A stretch of DNA of 39,006 bases from Oerskovia rustica (GCF_014836555.1 NZ_JACSQQ010000014.1:38830-77835), one strand, 5' to 3'. Positions 8,171 to 16,131 are shown, counted from the first letter of the stretch. A program made the numbers and translations. The notes: generated by a model from the sequence alone, not told the origin.

Positions 8171-8905
8171 TCAGACGGCCACGAGGTCCCAACCACGCCT
8201 GCCCCCCACGACCGCGAGGGGTGCGCCGGGGACCGCGACGACCGTCGGGCGACCGGTCAGCCCCATGTAGCCGGCGTCGGACAGGTCGTCGCCGTACGCG
8301 GCCGAGCGCGGCAGCGAGATCCCCTCCCGCCGCGCGTGCTCGGCGACGGCCCTGGCCTTCGCCTCACCGATCATCGGGACGGCCACGCGCCCCGTGAACC
8401 GCCCCTCCCGCACCTCCGGGTCGGTGACCAGCAGGTGAGCTCCGCCGAGCACCTCCGCGAGCGGGACGAGCGCGGGCGCGAAGGACCCGCTGACCAGGAC
8501 CACGACGTGTCCTGCGCGGCGGTGCCGCTCGATGATCGAGACGACCTGCGGGCGCAGGACGCCGCCTCGACCGGCCGCGCCGCCTCCGCCGCCGGGCCCG
8601 CCGTCGCCCGGCGGACCCACCGCGTGCCCGGCACCCCCTGTCCGCACCGAGGCGAACCACCGGCGGCCGACCTGCACGACGTCCCCGACCGGCCTCCCCG
8701 CCCACCACGTGAAGTAGTGCCGGTTGCGCTCGGTCCGGGTCGCGCCCGCCTCCCGCATCGTCGCGATGCCCCTCAGGAACGTGGCGGCCTCCTGCTCCGC
8801 GCCCCGCTCGGCCGCGTCGAAGCGGAGCAGCTCGAAGAGCGTGACCCTCGTCGTCAGCGTCCCGTCGACGTCGAGGTAGGCCGCGGCCCGGGGCGGCTCG
8901 CTCAC
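8171..8905 (-). CDS. HAD-IB (SerB-like) phosphatase of the AvrD cluster
   Basis: A haloacid dehalogenase superfamily phosphatase with all four motifs: DVDGT (Asp12 nucleophile, Asp14 acid/base), VSGS (Ser139), Lys183 in GEAKAR, and GDDLSD (206-210). The IB-type alpha-helical cap lies between motifs I and II. Family members dephosphorylate small metabolites, often serine or lipid/sugar phosphates. In this cluster a sugar-phosphate adduct made by the AvrD-like enzyme is an attractive substrate, but this is inference. Odd feature: a glycine-rich low-complexity insertion at about 97-115 separates cap and core. The GTG start overlaps the ACP stop by 4 nt (GTGA), indicating translational coupling. 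Confidence 0.85.
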   Translation of the reverse strand: MSEPPRAAAYLDVDGTLTTRVTLFELLRFDAAERGAEQEAATFLRGIATMREAGATRTERNRHYFTWWAGRPVGDVVQVGRRWFASVRTGGAGHAVGPPGDGGPGGGGGAAGRGGVLRPQVVSIIERHRRAGHVVVLVSGSFAPALVPLAEVLGGAHLLVTDPEVREGRFTGRVAVPMIGEAKARAVAEHARREGISLPRSAAYGDDLSDAGYMGLTGRPTVVAVPGAPLAVVGGRRGWDLVAV

Positions 8906-9165
8906 CCGTCGCCGCCCGCCGCGATCCGCTCCCGGACGAGCCTGCTCAGGCCGTCGAGGTCACCCAGGCTCGCGACGTCGTAGTCGCTCACCTCGATCCC
9001 GTAGGCCTGGCTCACGACGGCCGCGATCTCCGCGGTCGTGAGCGAGTCGATCGCCAGGTCGTCGAAGGTCGCGCCGGTGGGACGCAGGTCCGGCAGCCCC
9101 GGGATCGCCCGGCCGACGAGGTCGGCGATGGACTCGGGGGACGGGTCGAAGACGGTCTCGGTCAT
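8902..9165 (-). CDS. Stand-alone acyl carrier protein
   Basis: An 87-aa carrier protein that would hold an acyl chain on a 4'-phosphopantetheine arm. The attachment motif is DDLAIDSLTTAEI with Ser41 in D-S-L. The N-terminal helix (ESIADLVGRAIP) and the third-helix region (YDVASLGDLDGLSRLV) fit the ACP fold and usual 80-90-aa length. The ATG at 9165 is supported by AAGGAG; a longer in-frame start would add 26 unrelated residues. It lies 13 bp after the ketosynthase and overlaps the HAD gene, so it is probably the dedicated carrier for the cluster rather than the housekeeping fatty-acid ACP. No phosphopantetheinyl transferase is encoded in the window. Confidence 0.9.
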   Translation of the reverse strand: MTETVFDPSPESIADLVGRAIPGLPDLRPTGATFDDLAIDSLTTAEIAAVVSQAYGIEVSDYDVASLGDLDGLSRLVRERIAAGGDG

Positions 9166-9178
9166 GGTGCGCTCCTTC

Positions 9179-10192
9179 TCAGAGGTCCTGGACGACGAGG
9201 CGTGGCCACGTCGCCGTCGCGGCGCCCCAGGTGGTTCCTCCACCGAAGGCGGTCAGCAGGATGCGTTCGTGCGGTGCGAACGTGCGGGCGTGCGCGGCCA
9301 GCGCCAACGGGATCGACGCGGCCGAGGTGTTGCCCGCGCGGTCGAGGTGGATCACGACCTTCTCCGACGCGATGCCCAGCGAGTGGGCCACGAGCCGGAG
9401 GATGCGTTCGTTCGCCTGGTGCGCGACGAACCAGTCGACGTCCTCGACCGACCACCCCGAGAGGGCGAGCGCACGGCGCGACGACGACGACATCGCCCCG
9501 ACGGCCGCACCGAAGACGGCCCGCCCGTCCATGCGGAAGTACGCGTCGGACGCGTCGACGACCTCACGGTGCGGGACCCTCGAGCCGCCGGCCGGGACGG
9601 TGATGAGGTCGTGGGCGCTCCCGTCGGAGCCCAGGTGGAACGCCCCGAGGCTCCCCGCCTCGTCGGGGTCGCCCCCGTCGACGACGACGGCCCCCGCACC
9701 GTCGCCGAAGAGGATCGACGTCGCACGGTCGCGCGGGTCGACGATCGAGGTGAACTGGTCGGCGCCGATCACGAGCGCCCGGCGGTGCAGCCCGGCGAGC
9801 ACCGCCGCGCTGGCCTGGGCGAGCGCGTAGACGAAACCCGAGCACACGGCCGCCAGGTCGAAGGCCGCCGCGGTCCCGAGCCCGAGCCGGCTCGCCACCA
9901 GAGGAGCGGTGGCCGGGCACGACCGGTCGGGCGTGCTCGTCGCGACCACGACCAGGTCCACGTCCGGTTCCCCTGCGGACGCGAGCGCCCGGCGTCCGGC
10001 CTCGACCGCGAGGTCGGAGGTCGCGCTCCCCTGGTCGGCGAAACGTCGCTCCCTGATCCCGGTCCGTGTCCTGATCCACTCGTCCGAGGTGTCGACGAGC
10101 GCCGCGAGGTCGTCGTTGGTCACGACCCGCGGCGGCAGGTACCCGCCCACACCGCGCAGGACCGCTGCGCCCGGTCGGTCACGTGAGGACAT
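9179..10192 (-). CDS. Beta-ketoacyl-ACP synthase III (FabH-like) of the AvrD cluster
   Basis: A thiolase-fold KAS III enzyme, which condenses an acyl-CoA primer with malonyl-ACP to make a 3-oxoacyl-ACP. The 337-aa product keeps the full catalytic triad: Cys117 (AVCSGF), His258 (VAHQANERI) and Asn288 (AGNTSAASIPLAL). FabH signatures TSDEWIRTRTGI and FGDGAGAVV are also present. Within this cluster it could produce the short 3-oxoacyl chain used by the AvrD-like enzyme. The ATG overlaps the upstream ATPase stop by 14 nt and the ACP follows after 13 bp. It could instead be a plain FabH, but it lacks the usual fabD/fabF neighbours. Confidence 0.93.
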   Translation of the reverse strand: MSSRDRPGAAVLRGVGGYLPPRVVTNDDLAALVDTSDEWIRTRTGIRERRFADQGSATSDLAVEAGRRALASAGEPDVDLVVVATSTPDRSCPATAPLVASRLGLGTAAAFDLAAVCSGFVYALAQASAAVLAGLHRRALVIGADQFTSIVDPRDRATSILFGDGAGAVVVDGGDPDEAGSLGAFHLGSDGSAHDLITVPAGGSRVPHREVVDASDAYFRMDGRAVFGAAVGAMSSSSRRALALSGWSVEDVDWFVAHQANERILRLVAHSLGIASEKVVIHLDRAGNTSAASIPLALAAHARTFAPHERILLTAFGGGTTWGAATATWPRLVVQDL

Positions 10193-10886
10193 GCGCGAGC
10201 TCCCGCTCCTTCTCGTCCCGCACGTCGAGCAGGTCGTAGTCGACCTGTGCCCGGGCCACGGCCTCCTCGATGGTGATGACGCGTGGCAGGTCGTAGTGGT
10301 CGGTGATCGCCTGGAGGCGCTCCGGGATCGATCCGCCGATGCTCACGTTGGGGATGCCCAGCCCGGCGATCTCCCGCTGGAGCTTCTCGTCGGCGAGCCG
10401 CCGGAACCTCTCGTTGACCGGGCGGTGCCCGTCGGCGACGAGCGGGAACTCGATGGGCAGGTGCACGAACGCGTCGTAGCTCGCCGCGGCGTGCTGCTTG
10501 GCGGGGACGCCGAGCGCGTCGATGACCTCCTCGAAGAACCGGATCGCGTCGGTGCGCTCGACCGAGTCGAGGTCGATCGAGTCGTTCGGGTTGATGCCCA
10601 CCAGGACGCGCACCGTGCCGTAGACCCACTCGTGCAGCGAGGAGCCGTCCGAGATGAACGTGTCGCCCAGGTGCGACTCGTTGACCGCCCGCTCGGTGTT
10701 GCGCCGGGTGATCAGCATGAGGATCTCCGCCGCGCTGCACTCCTCCAGGGTCTTGCCGGGGACGGAGATCGGGAGGAGCTCCCGCATGGTCTTGGCCGCG
10801 CTCCGGGGGATCCCGGTGAGGTGCGCGAGCGCGATCGTGGTGAAGGTCTTGCCTGACGAGTAGGTCCCGGAGATCGCGAGCCTCAT
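10179..10886 (-). CDS. NadR-like (AAA_28-type) P-loop ATPase 2 of the AvrD cluster
   Basis: A 235-aa P-loop NTPase starting MRLAISGTYSSGKT, so Walker A (GTYSSGKT) lies almost at the N-terminus as in NadR-type kinase domains. It shares FISDGSSLHEWVYG, LPIEFPL, HRPVNERFR and GSIPERLQ with ATPase 1 (7529-8116) but has about 40 extra residues, including a middle insertion and a charged C-terminus. The ATG overlaps the AvrD stop (ATGA), so it is directly coupled to that gene. The tight coupling suggests it acts on the AvrD substrate or product, for example as a sugar or nucleoside kinase, but I see no decisive motif. Only P-loop family membership is well supported. Confidence 0.78.
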   Translation of the reverse strand: MRLAISGTYSSGKTFTTIALAHLTGIPRSAAKTMRELLPISVPGKTLEECSAAEILMLITRRNTERAVNESHLGDTFISDGSSLHEWVYGTVRVLVGINPNDSIDLDSVERTDAIRFFEEVIDALGVPAKQHAAASYDAFVHLPIEFPLVADGHRPVNERFRRLADEKLQREIAGLGIPNVSIGGSIPERLQAITDHYDLPRVITIEEAVARAQVDYDLLDVRDEKERELAHVLT

Positions 10887-11938
10887 GACAGTTCTCTTTC
10901 CTCGGTGGGTGGAGCGGTGGTCGGTGGGTTGCTCACCGTGGTGGGCGACGGGATGCGGTGGGCGACGTCGCAGTGCACGGTCGTGCCGTGCCCGACGACG
11001 GCGCGGGCCTCCGCGCAGCGCCAGGTCTCCCCGCGGAGCACGACGAGCCGTGGCCGGACGAGGGCGACGTCGATCGGGTGGGGCGTGTCGAGCCAGAGCG
11101 CCGCGCCGTCGGACTCGACGACGGTCCGTCGCATCCACAGCGTGCTGCTGTCGGCGCGCGGGACCTGGTCCAGCTCGTAGAGCAGCACCTGGGCGAGCTG
11201 GAGCGTCGCGACGAACACCTCGACGAAGGACAGGCTCGGGCGGGCGGTCGCCCCGATGCCGAGGTCCTGGTCCGCGGTCCCGGGAAGCGTGGTGGCGACG
11301 AGCTGCGCGCGCGCCTCGTCGTGGCCGACCGTCGCGACCTCCCGCACGTCGACCGAGCGGCCGGCGTACCCGGCGCCGTGGACGCGGCGCGCCGCGGCGC
11401 CCAGGAGCTCGTCGGGCGAGGCGACGGTCAGGTCCACGCGCCCGGCGACCGCCAGGGGGCGGTGCACGGTGACCTCGACCGTCATGGTCCCGACGAACGC
11501 GTGGACGGTCACGTCCCGGTCCCGGCACGCGTCGTCGAGCCGGGCGGACACCGCGAAGTCCTGGTGGGCCCCCTCGACCGGTTCCTTCCCGGCGACGACC
11601 ACGACGCGACGCAGCACGACGTCGACCAGGAAGGCGGGCGAGAACGTGGCGGCCAGCAGGATCTCGGCGGCCTGCACCGCCAGGACCAGGACGTCGGTGG
11701 TGCTCAGGTGCGGCAGCTGGTCGACGTCGCCCTTGGTGGACCAGCGCTCCGCGACGCTGATCGACCCGCGGGCGTCCAGCCGTGAGGCCGTGCCGTCGTG
11801 CCGGACGGCGACGGACCGCAGCCGGGGGTCGGTCCCCCGGTAGCCGCTGCCGAAGAACCGCGACGCCGAGGGGCCGAGGAGGTCGTCGATCGCCGGGAGC
11901 GTGGGGAGCGCCGTCGAGGTGTCGGTCTCCGGGGCCAT
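10883..11938 (-). CDS. AvrD family protein (syringolide-type biosynthetic enzyme)
   Basis: A 351-aa protein that I assign to the AvrD family from its N-terminal pattern IDDLLGPSASRFFGSGYRG, the WSTKG segment, and PHLSTTDVLVLAVQAAEILL. In Pseudomonas syringae, AvrD directs production of syringolides, thought to form from a 3-oxoacyl chain and a ketopentose. The sequence looks like two related halves (a second F-V-E-V-F-V-A-T-L-Q-L-A-Q-V-L-L helix follows near 250), consistent with a doubled hot-dog-like layout. The ATG at 11938 has AGGAGG 7 nt upstream. It follows the exporter by 95 bp and is coupled to ATPase 2 by ATGA. The main alternative is an AfsA-like butyrolactone synthase, a distant family with similar chemistry. 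Assignment is from motif memory, not a search. Confidence 0.72.
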   Translation of the reverse strand: MAPETDTSTALPTLPAIDDLLGPSASRFFGSGYRGTDPRLRSVAVRHDGTASRLDARGSISVAERWSTKGDVDQLPHLSTTDVLVLAVQAAEILLAATFSPAFLVDVVLRRVVVVAGKEPVEGAHQDFAVSARLDDACRDRDVTVHAFVGTMTVEVTVHRPLAVAGRVDLTVASPDELLGAAARRVHGAGYAGRSVDVREVATVGHDEARAQLVATTLPGTADQDLGIGATARPSLSFVEVFVATLQLAQVLLYELDQVPRADSSTLWMRRTVVESDGAALWLDTPHPIDVALVRPRLVVLRGETWRCAEARAVVGHGTTVHCDVAHRIPSPTTVSNPPTTAPPTEERELS

Positions 11939-12033
11939 GGTGTCCTCCTGGTCCCTCGTGAGCGTGCCGGTCGGTCGTGACTGCTCGGTGCCGCGGGGCC
12001 GGTGATCGACGACCGGTCCCTCTCGCTGCGGGG

Positions 12034-13530
12034 TCACGCCCGGCCGTGCGGAACCGGTCGGTCTGCACGTCCCGCGCCGGCGTCCGCGAGGGCGGTCGCG
12101 GACCGGTTCCCGCCGGGCCGCCGCTCGGCGGGCAGGAAGACGAGGATGAGGACCGCGGTGGCGAGGATCAGCACGGCGTTCACGAGCAGCCCCGCGTGGA
12201 CGCCGCCGAGCACCGCCTCGCTCGAGGTCGGGTCGTCGAACTGCCCGGTGGCGAAGGCGATCGCGACCGCGCTGATGAGCGGCGTCCCCACGGTGAACGC
12301 GATCTGCTGCGTCTGGCCCGCGAGCCCGGTCGCGAGCCCCTGCTCGGAGTCGGGGAGCCCCGACGTGACCGTCACCGTGTAGGCCACGATGACCAGGACG
12401 TGCCCGAACCCGCCCACAGCCGTCGCGAGGAGGATGTGGGCGAAGCCCAGCGTCTCGCCGACACCGAGGAGGAGGAAGGTGAGGGTCGTGACGCCTTGCA
12501 GCGTCAGGCCGAGCAGCAGCGTCGCCTTGGCACCGAGGCGGTCGATGATCCGCGCGGCGACGAGCCCTCCGGTGAAGGCCCCCGCGCCCAGCACCCCGAA
12601 CGCGAGCCCCGTCGCGAGCGCCGACGCCTCGAGCACGCGCTGGAGGTACAGGGTCAGGAGGAAGACCTTGCTGCTCTCCATCGCGAACGTGGTGAACCCG
12701 GCGAGGTTCCCCCAGGACACCGTGGGCCTGCGCAGGATGCTCACGGCCGCCAGCGGGTGCGACGACCGGCTCTCGACGAACCAGAAGCTCACGAAGGCCC
12801 CGACCGAGAGGGCGACGAGCCCGAGGAACGCGGGCGACCCCCACCCGGAGCGCTCGCCCGTCGAGATGCCGAGGACCAGGGCGAGGAGACCCGTCGACAG
12901 GAGCGCCGCACCCGGGACGTCGAGCTTCTGCTGCTTGCGCTCGCCGTCGTCGGTGAGCAGGAAGGGTGCCGCCACGAGGATCAGGAGCCCCGCCGGCACG
13001 TTGATCAGGAACGTCGAACGCCACCCGAGCACGTCGGTGACGACGCCGCCCAGGACGGCGCCCACGGCGAACCCGAGCGACAGCAGGGCGCCGTTGAGCC
13101 CCAGGGCACGGTTCCGCAGCGGCCCCTCCTCGAACGACGTGGTCAGGAGCGAGAGCGCGGCCGGCATCGTGATCGCGGTCGCGAGCCCCTGACCTGCCCG
13201 AGCCGCGAACAGCACCCAGGGCTCCGTGGCGAACCCGCCCACGGCCGACGCCACGGTCAGCACGACCATCCCGATCAGGAACATCCGCTTGCGCCCGTGC
13301 AGGTCCGCGACCCGCCCCATCACGAGGACGAGGCTCGCCGCGGTCAGCGCGAACGCGGTCACGATCCACTGCAGGTCCGCATCGGGTATCCCGAGGTCCT
13401 CGCCGATCACGGGCAGCGCCACGGTCACGATCGAGAAGTCGAGCGCGAACATGAACTGTGCGCCGAGGAGAACGATCAGGACGAGTCGTTGGCGACCGGT
13501 GAGCGCGAGGTCCTCGCTGGTTCGTGTCAT
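12034..13530 (-). CDS. MFS multidrug-type exporter, DHA2 (14-TM) family
   Basis: A 498-aa major facilitator of the EmrB/QacA drug:H+ antiporter-2 type. Seen: LDFSIVTVALPVIGEDLG (motif D1 in TM1), GRVADLHGRKRMFLIG (motif A in loop 2-3), RAGQGLATAI and GAVLGGVVTDVLGWRSTFLINVPAG (motif C region), and about 14 hydrophobic helices. Such pumps often export the product of the cluster they sit in. The ATG at 13530 is preceded by a short GAGG; a longer in-frame start would swallow the hydrolase gene region. It lies 43 bp after the MBL-fold gene and 95 bp before AvrD, so it joins the regulatory and biosynthetic halves of the block. Confidence 0.92.
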   Translation of the reverse strand: MTRTSEDLALTGRQRLVLIVLLGAQFMFALDFSIVTVALPVIGEDLGIPDADLQWIVTAFALTAASLVLVMGRVADLHGRKRMFLIGMVVLTVASAVGGFATEPWVLFAARAGQGLATAITMPAALSLLTTSFEEGPLRNRALGLNGALLSLGFAVGAVLGGVVTDVLGWRSTFLINVPAGLLILVAAPFLLTDDGERKQQKLDVPGAALLSTGLLALVLGISTGERSGWGSPAFLGLVALSVGAFVSFWFVESRSSHPLAAVSILRRPTVSWGNLAGFTTFAMESSKVFLLTLYLQRVLEASALATGLAFGVLGAGAFTGGLVAARIIDRLGAKATLLLGLTLQGVTTLTFLLLGVGETLGFAHILLATAVGGFGHVLVIVAYTVTVTSGLPDSEQGLATGLAGQTQQIAFTVGTPLISAVAIAFATGQFDDPTSSEAVLGGVHAGLLVNAVLILATAVLILVFLPAERRPGGNRSATALADAGAGRADRPVPHGRA

Positions 13531-13573
13531 GCCTCGAGGATGGTCGCGGCCCGGCACGTCATCCAGAGCGGCC

Positions 13574-14434
13574 TTATAGGGGTGCTGGGACCACCAGGCT
13601 GCTCGCTTCCTCGGCGGGCGACCACGTGCGCCCGCCGTCCCCGGTGCGGTGCACGCGACCGAGGACGACGTCGGCGAAGTGGCTGCCCGCCCCGACCGTC
13701 CCGGGCTCGCCGAGCAGGTCGAGCGTCTCGGCGCGCGTCGCCCGGGACCGGACCGGGTCCTCCTCGAAGCACGAGCCGAGCGCGGGCAGCTCCACCTGGA
13801 CGCTGCTGTGCATGACGTCGCCGAAGCACAGCAGACGTTCTCCCCGCGACTCCAGGAGGTAGGAGGTGTGCCCGGCGGTGTGCCCCGGGCTGGCGAGCGC
13901 GGTGAGGCCGGGAAGGATCGACCGACCGTGCTCGGCGACCTCCCACGCACCCCGCGCGAGAGCCGGGTGCGCGTCGAGCTCGGTCGACGACGCGACGTGC
14001 GGGACCGACCGCAGCGCGGCACCGACCGGATGCTCACCGTGCGCGAGCCAGCCCGCGTGGTCCTCGTGCAGGTGCGTGAACAGGACCCGGTCGAGCCCTT
14101 CGACGACCCCGGGGGACAACCTGTCGAGGCCGCCCCCGCGCAGCGTGCCGAGCGCAGGGTGCGTGGCCGAGGCGGCGAGCGTCCGGGGACCGAAGCCGGT
14201 GTCGACCAGGACCGACCAGCCGGGCGCCTCGACGAGCAGCGCGCCGACCGAGCCGACGAGGTACCCGTCCTGGTCGAGCAGCCCGGACGGGACGGACCGG
14301 TCGTCCTCGGGGAGCGAGAACCACCGCTGCGGGTGGAGCTGGACCGTCCCGTCGGGGACGTAGCGGACCCGGAGGTCCCCCACGCGCAGGGCGCGGGGGC
14401 GAGCCGGTCGGTTCCAACGGGTCACCGCGCTCAC
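13574..14434 (-). CDS. Metallo-beta-lactamase-fold hydrolase (possible lactonase)
   Basis: A 286-aa MBL-fold metalloenzyme. The dinuclear metal site is visible: HLHEDH (His121, His123, Asp125, His126), a third His in SPGHTAGH, the bridging Asp in FGDVMHS, and a final His in GSHF. The fold covers lactonases such as AiiA/AttM, thioesterases and others. Next to an AvrD-type cluster, hydrolysis of a lactone product or precursor is plausible but unproven. The GTG start overlaps the regulator stop (GTGA), so it is coupled to it. The TAA stop lies in CCCCTATAAGG, which could hold a weak promoter for the exporter. Confidence 0.88.
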   Translation of the reverse strand: MSAVTRWNRPARPRALRVGDLRVRYVPDGTVQLHPQRWFSLPEDDRSVPSGLLDQDGYLVGSVGALLVEAPGWSVLVDTGFGPRTLAASATHPALGTLRGGGLDRLSPGVVEGLDRVLFTHLHEDHAGWLAHGEHPVGAALRSVPHVASSTELDAHPALARGAWEVAEHGRSILPGLTALASPGHTAGHTSYLLESRGERLLCFGDVMHSSVQVELPALGSCFEEDPVRSRATRAETLDLLGEPGTVGAGSHFADVVLGRVHRTGDGGRTWSPAEEASSLVVPAPL

Positions 14435-15279
14435 CGGATCCTCTGGAGCGCCTCGGCGGTCCCCGTCCCGGGTCGGGGCAGGTAGAGGAACAGCCGCAGG
14501 TCCTCGCCCCCGAGCGGGTTCAGGACGGTGCACTGCCAGGTCAGGCGGCCGATCTGCGGGTGGTCGTAGGTGATGTCGACGTGCGGCTCGACGCCGACCG
14601 AGTAGGAGGTCCAGTACGCGGCGAACTCCGGGGACGCGGCCGAGACGCGGTCGGCGAGCAGGTCGAACGTCCGGTCGGACGGGTAGGCCGCGGCCTGCCG
14701 ACGGAGCTGTCCCACGATCATGCGTCCGACGAGGGCCCGCTGGGGGTAGCGCTCCGCGACCCGCTCCTCGGTGAAGAAGTCGGCGAGGCAGTTGGCCCCG
14801 ACCTCGCTGCCGAAGACGTGCTCGGCGAGCTCGTTGGTCGCCACGACGTTCCAGTACCGGTCGACGACGTACGCGGGGAGCTCGGAGAACCCGTCCAGCA
14901 CGCGCACGAGGTTGTCGCGCAGCTCGGTCGGGGCGCTCGACCTCGACGGGAGCCGCGTACCGGTCAGCTCGTACAGGTAGGCGAGGTCGCCGTCCGCGAG
15001 GCGCAGGGCGCGCGCGATCGACTCGACGACGACCGCGGACACCCCGATCTCGCGCCCCTGCTCGAGCCAGGTGTACCAGGTGACCCCGACGTTGGCGAGG
15101 ACCGCGACCTCCTCGCGCCGCAGGCCCGGGGTCCGGCGCCGCCGGCTAAGGGGCAGCCCGACGTCCTCGGGCTGCAGGCTCTCGCGCCGGGCCCGCAGGA
15201 AGAGCGCGAGCGACCGACGCCGCGAGTCGCCGTCGGACGGCGGGACCTGGGGCGCGACGACCTGCGACGGGGCGCTCAC
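14431..15279 (-). CDS. XRE-family regulator with MmyB-like ligand-binding domain
   Basis: A 282-aa transcription regulator. The N-terminal helix-turn-helix (about 20-95: RRRTPGLRREEVAVLANVGVTWYTWLEQG, then SVVVESIARALRL) is the XRE/HTH_3 type. The C-terminal part (about 110-275: VLDGFSELPAYVVDRYWNVVATN, then HPLGGEDLRLFLYLP-like end) fits the MmyB-like PAS-type domain, named after a methylenomycin cluster regulator and thought to bind a small ligand. It is coupled on both sides by GTGA overlaps with thioesterase and MBL hydrolase, so it is a cluster-situated regulator. The dyad at 16105-16131 is a candidate site for it; that link is inference. Confidence 0.9.
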   Translation of the reverse strand: MSAPSQVVAPQVPPSDGDSRRRSLALFLRARRESLQPEDVGLPLSRRRRTPGLRREEVAVLANVGVTWYTWLEQGREIGVSAVVVESIARALRLADGDLAYLYELTGTRLPSRSSAPTELRDNLVRVLDGFSELPAYVVDRYWNVVATNELAEHVFGSEVGANCLADFFTEERVAERYPQRALVGRMIVGQLRRQAAAYPSDRTFDLLADRVSAASPEFAAYWTSYSVGVEPHVDITYDHPQIGRLTWQCTVLNPLGGEDLRLFLYLPRPGTGTAEALQRIR

Positions 15280-15977
15280 GCGCTCAGCCCCACGCTCGCG
15301 ACGGGCCTGCGGCCGCTGCGTCGCGCGCGGGTGCAGACCGGTGCGGGGACGCCGGGCACGAGGAGCGAACGGACGAGCCCGGCGAGCGCGGGCGCACGGT
15401 GGAAGAGGTGCCCGTCGTCGACCGCGTGCTCGCGCAGCCGTCCGACGGTGTACTCGCCCCAGCCGCGCATGAGCCGTGCGGTCACGACCTCGTCGCGTGT
15501 CCCGTGGACGAGCTCGAACGGGACGGGCACGGGACGGACCGGCGGCGCGTAGGCGAGCGAGCGGCGCACCCCGGCCACGGTCCGCTCGGCGAGGCCCGGA
15601 GCGGGCACGAGCGTCGCACCGGTGCGGAGCAGCGCCGCGGCGCGCCCGCCCTCCGGGTCGAGCACCCCGGGCGGCGCGACGGCCGCGAGGACGAGCGAGC
15701 GAGGGAGCGAATCGCCCCGCTCGGCCCTCGTGCGGCACAGCTCGTAGGCGACCAGGCCGCCCATGCTGTGGCCGTAGAGGTACGCGTCGCCGAGGTCGAC
15801 GCGGGCGAGCATCCGGCCGACGTCCTCGGCGATGCTCTCGATCGTCGCGACCTCGCCAGGACGTTCGAGGGCGAGCGGGACGACGTCGACCTCGGGGGCG
15901 AGCGCGGCGCGCAGGGGACGGAACCCCGCGGGGTTCCCTCCGGCGTGGTGGAAGCAGTAGAGCGTGACGGGGCGCAT
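15276..15977 (-). CDS. Type II thioesterase (alpha/beta hydrolase)
   Basis: A 233-aa discrete thioesterase of the type that removes wrong or stalled acyl groups from carrier proteins in polyketide, peptide and fatty-acyl pathways. The alpha/beta-hydrolase nucleophile is Ser71 in GHSMGG; the oxyanion region is CFHHAGGN near the N-terminus; Asp lies in HGTRDEVV and the catalytic His in DDGHLFH. The ATG at 15977 has AGGAG upstream; longer in-frame starts add 66 Arg/Pro-rich residues. As the first gene of the block it supports the view that the ACP is loaded by a dedicated pathway. Confidence 0.9.
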   Translation of the reverse strand: MRPVTLYCFHHAGGNPAGFRPLRAALAPEVDVVPLALERPGEVATIESIAEDVGRMLARVDLGDAYLYGHSMGGLVAYELCRTRAERGDSLPRSLVLAAVAPPGVLDPEGGRAAALLRTGATLVPAPGLAERTVAGVRRSLAYAPPVRPVPVPFELVHGTRDEVVTARLMRGWGEYTVGRLREHAVDDGHLFHRAPALAGLVRSLLVPGVPAPVCTRARRSGRRPVASVGLSA

Positions 15978-16019
15978 GGGCGGTCTCCTGGGGCGTCGGG
16001 TGAGGGGCGGGACGCTGGA

Positions 16020-16050
16020 CCACCCCCGCGAGCGCGGGCTCGCCGGGTGG
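16020..16050 (-). promoter_or_regulatory. Leader hairpin before the thioesterase
   Basis: A 12-bp two-part stem (CCACCC...GGGTGG outside GCGAGC...GCTCGC, 4-nt loop, small interior loop), 43-73 nt upstream of the thioesterase ATG. It would form in the 5' leader of the cluster mRNA. It may act in attenuation or stability; no U-run follows. Confidence 0.5.
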
Positions 16051-16104
16051 TCGTCGGCAGGTCGACATCGCCTCCCGCACGCCGGACGGTCCGTCGCGGC
16101 GGCG

Positions 16105-16131
16105 CGCACGAGCCCGGCCGCACCTCGTGCG
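16105..16131. promoter_or_regulatory. Perfect 8-bp dyad, candidate operator of the AvrD cluster
   Basis: CGCACGAG and CTCGTGCG flank an 11-nt centre, about 130 bp upstream of the first cluster gene. Symmetry and place fit a regulator site, the best candidate being the cluster's own XRE/MmyB-like protein. Confidence 0.42.

Noticed and set aside
11967-12063. Two copies of CCGGTCGGTC around the AvrD leader
   Set aside because: One copy is inside the exporter coding region, and short GC-rich repeats are expected by chance here.
10883-13369. An 828-aa frame joining AvrD to upstream sequence
   Set aside because: The upstream part is antisense-frame Arg/Pro-rich sequence overlapping the exporter; AGGAGG at 11938 marks the true start.
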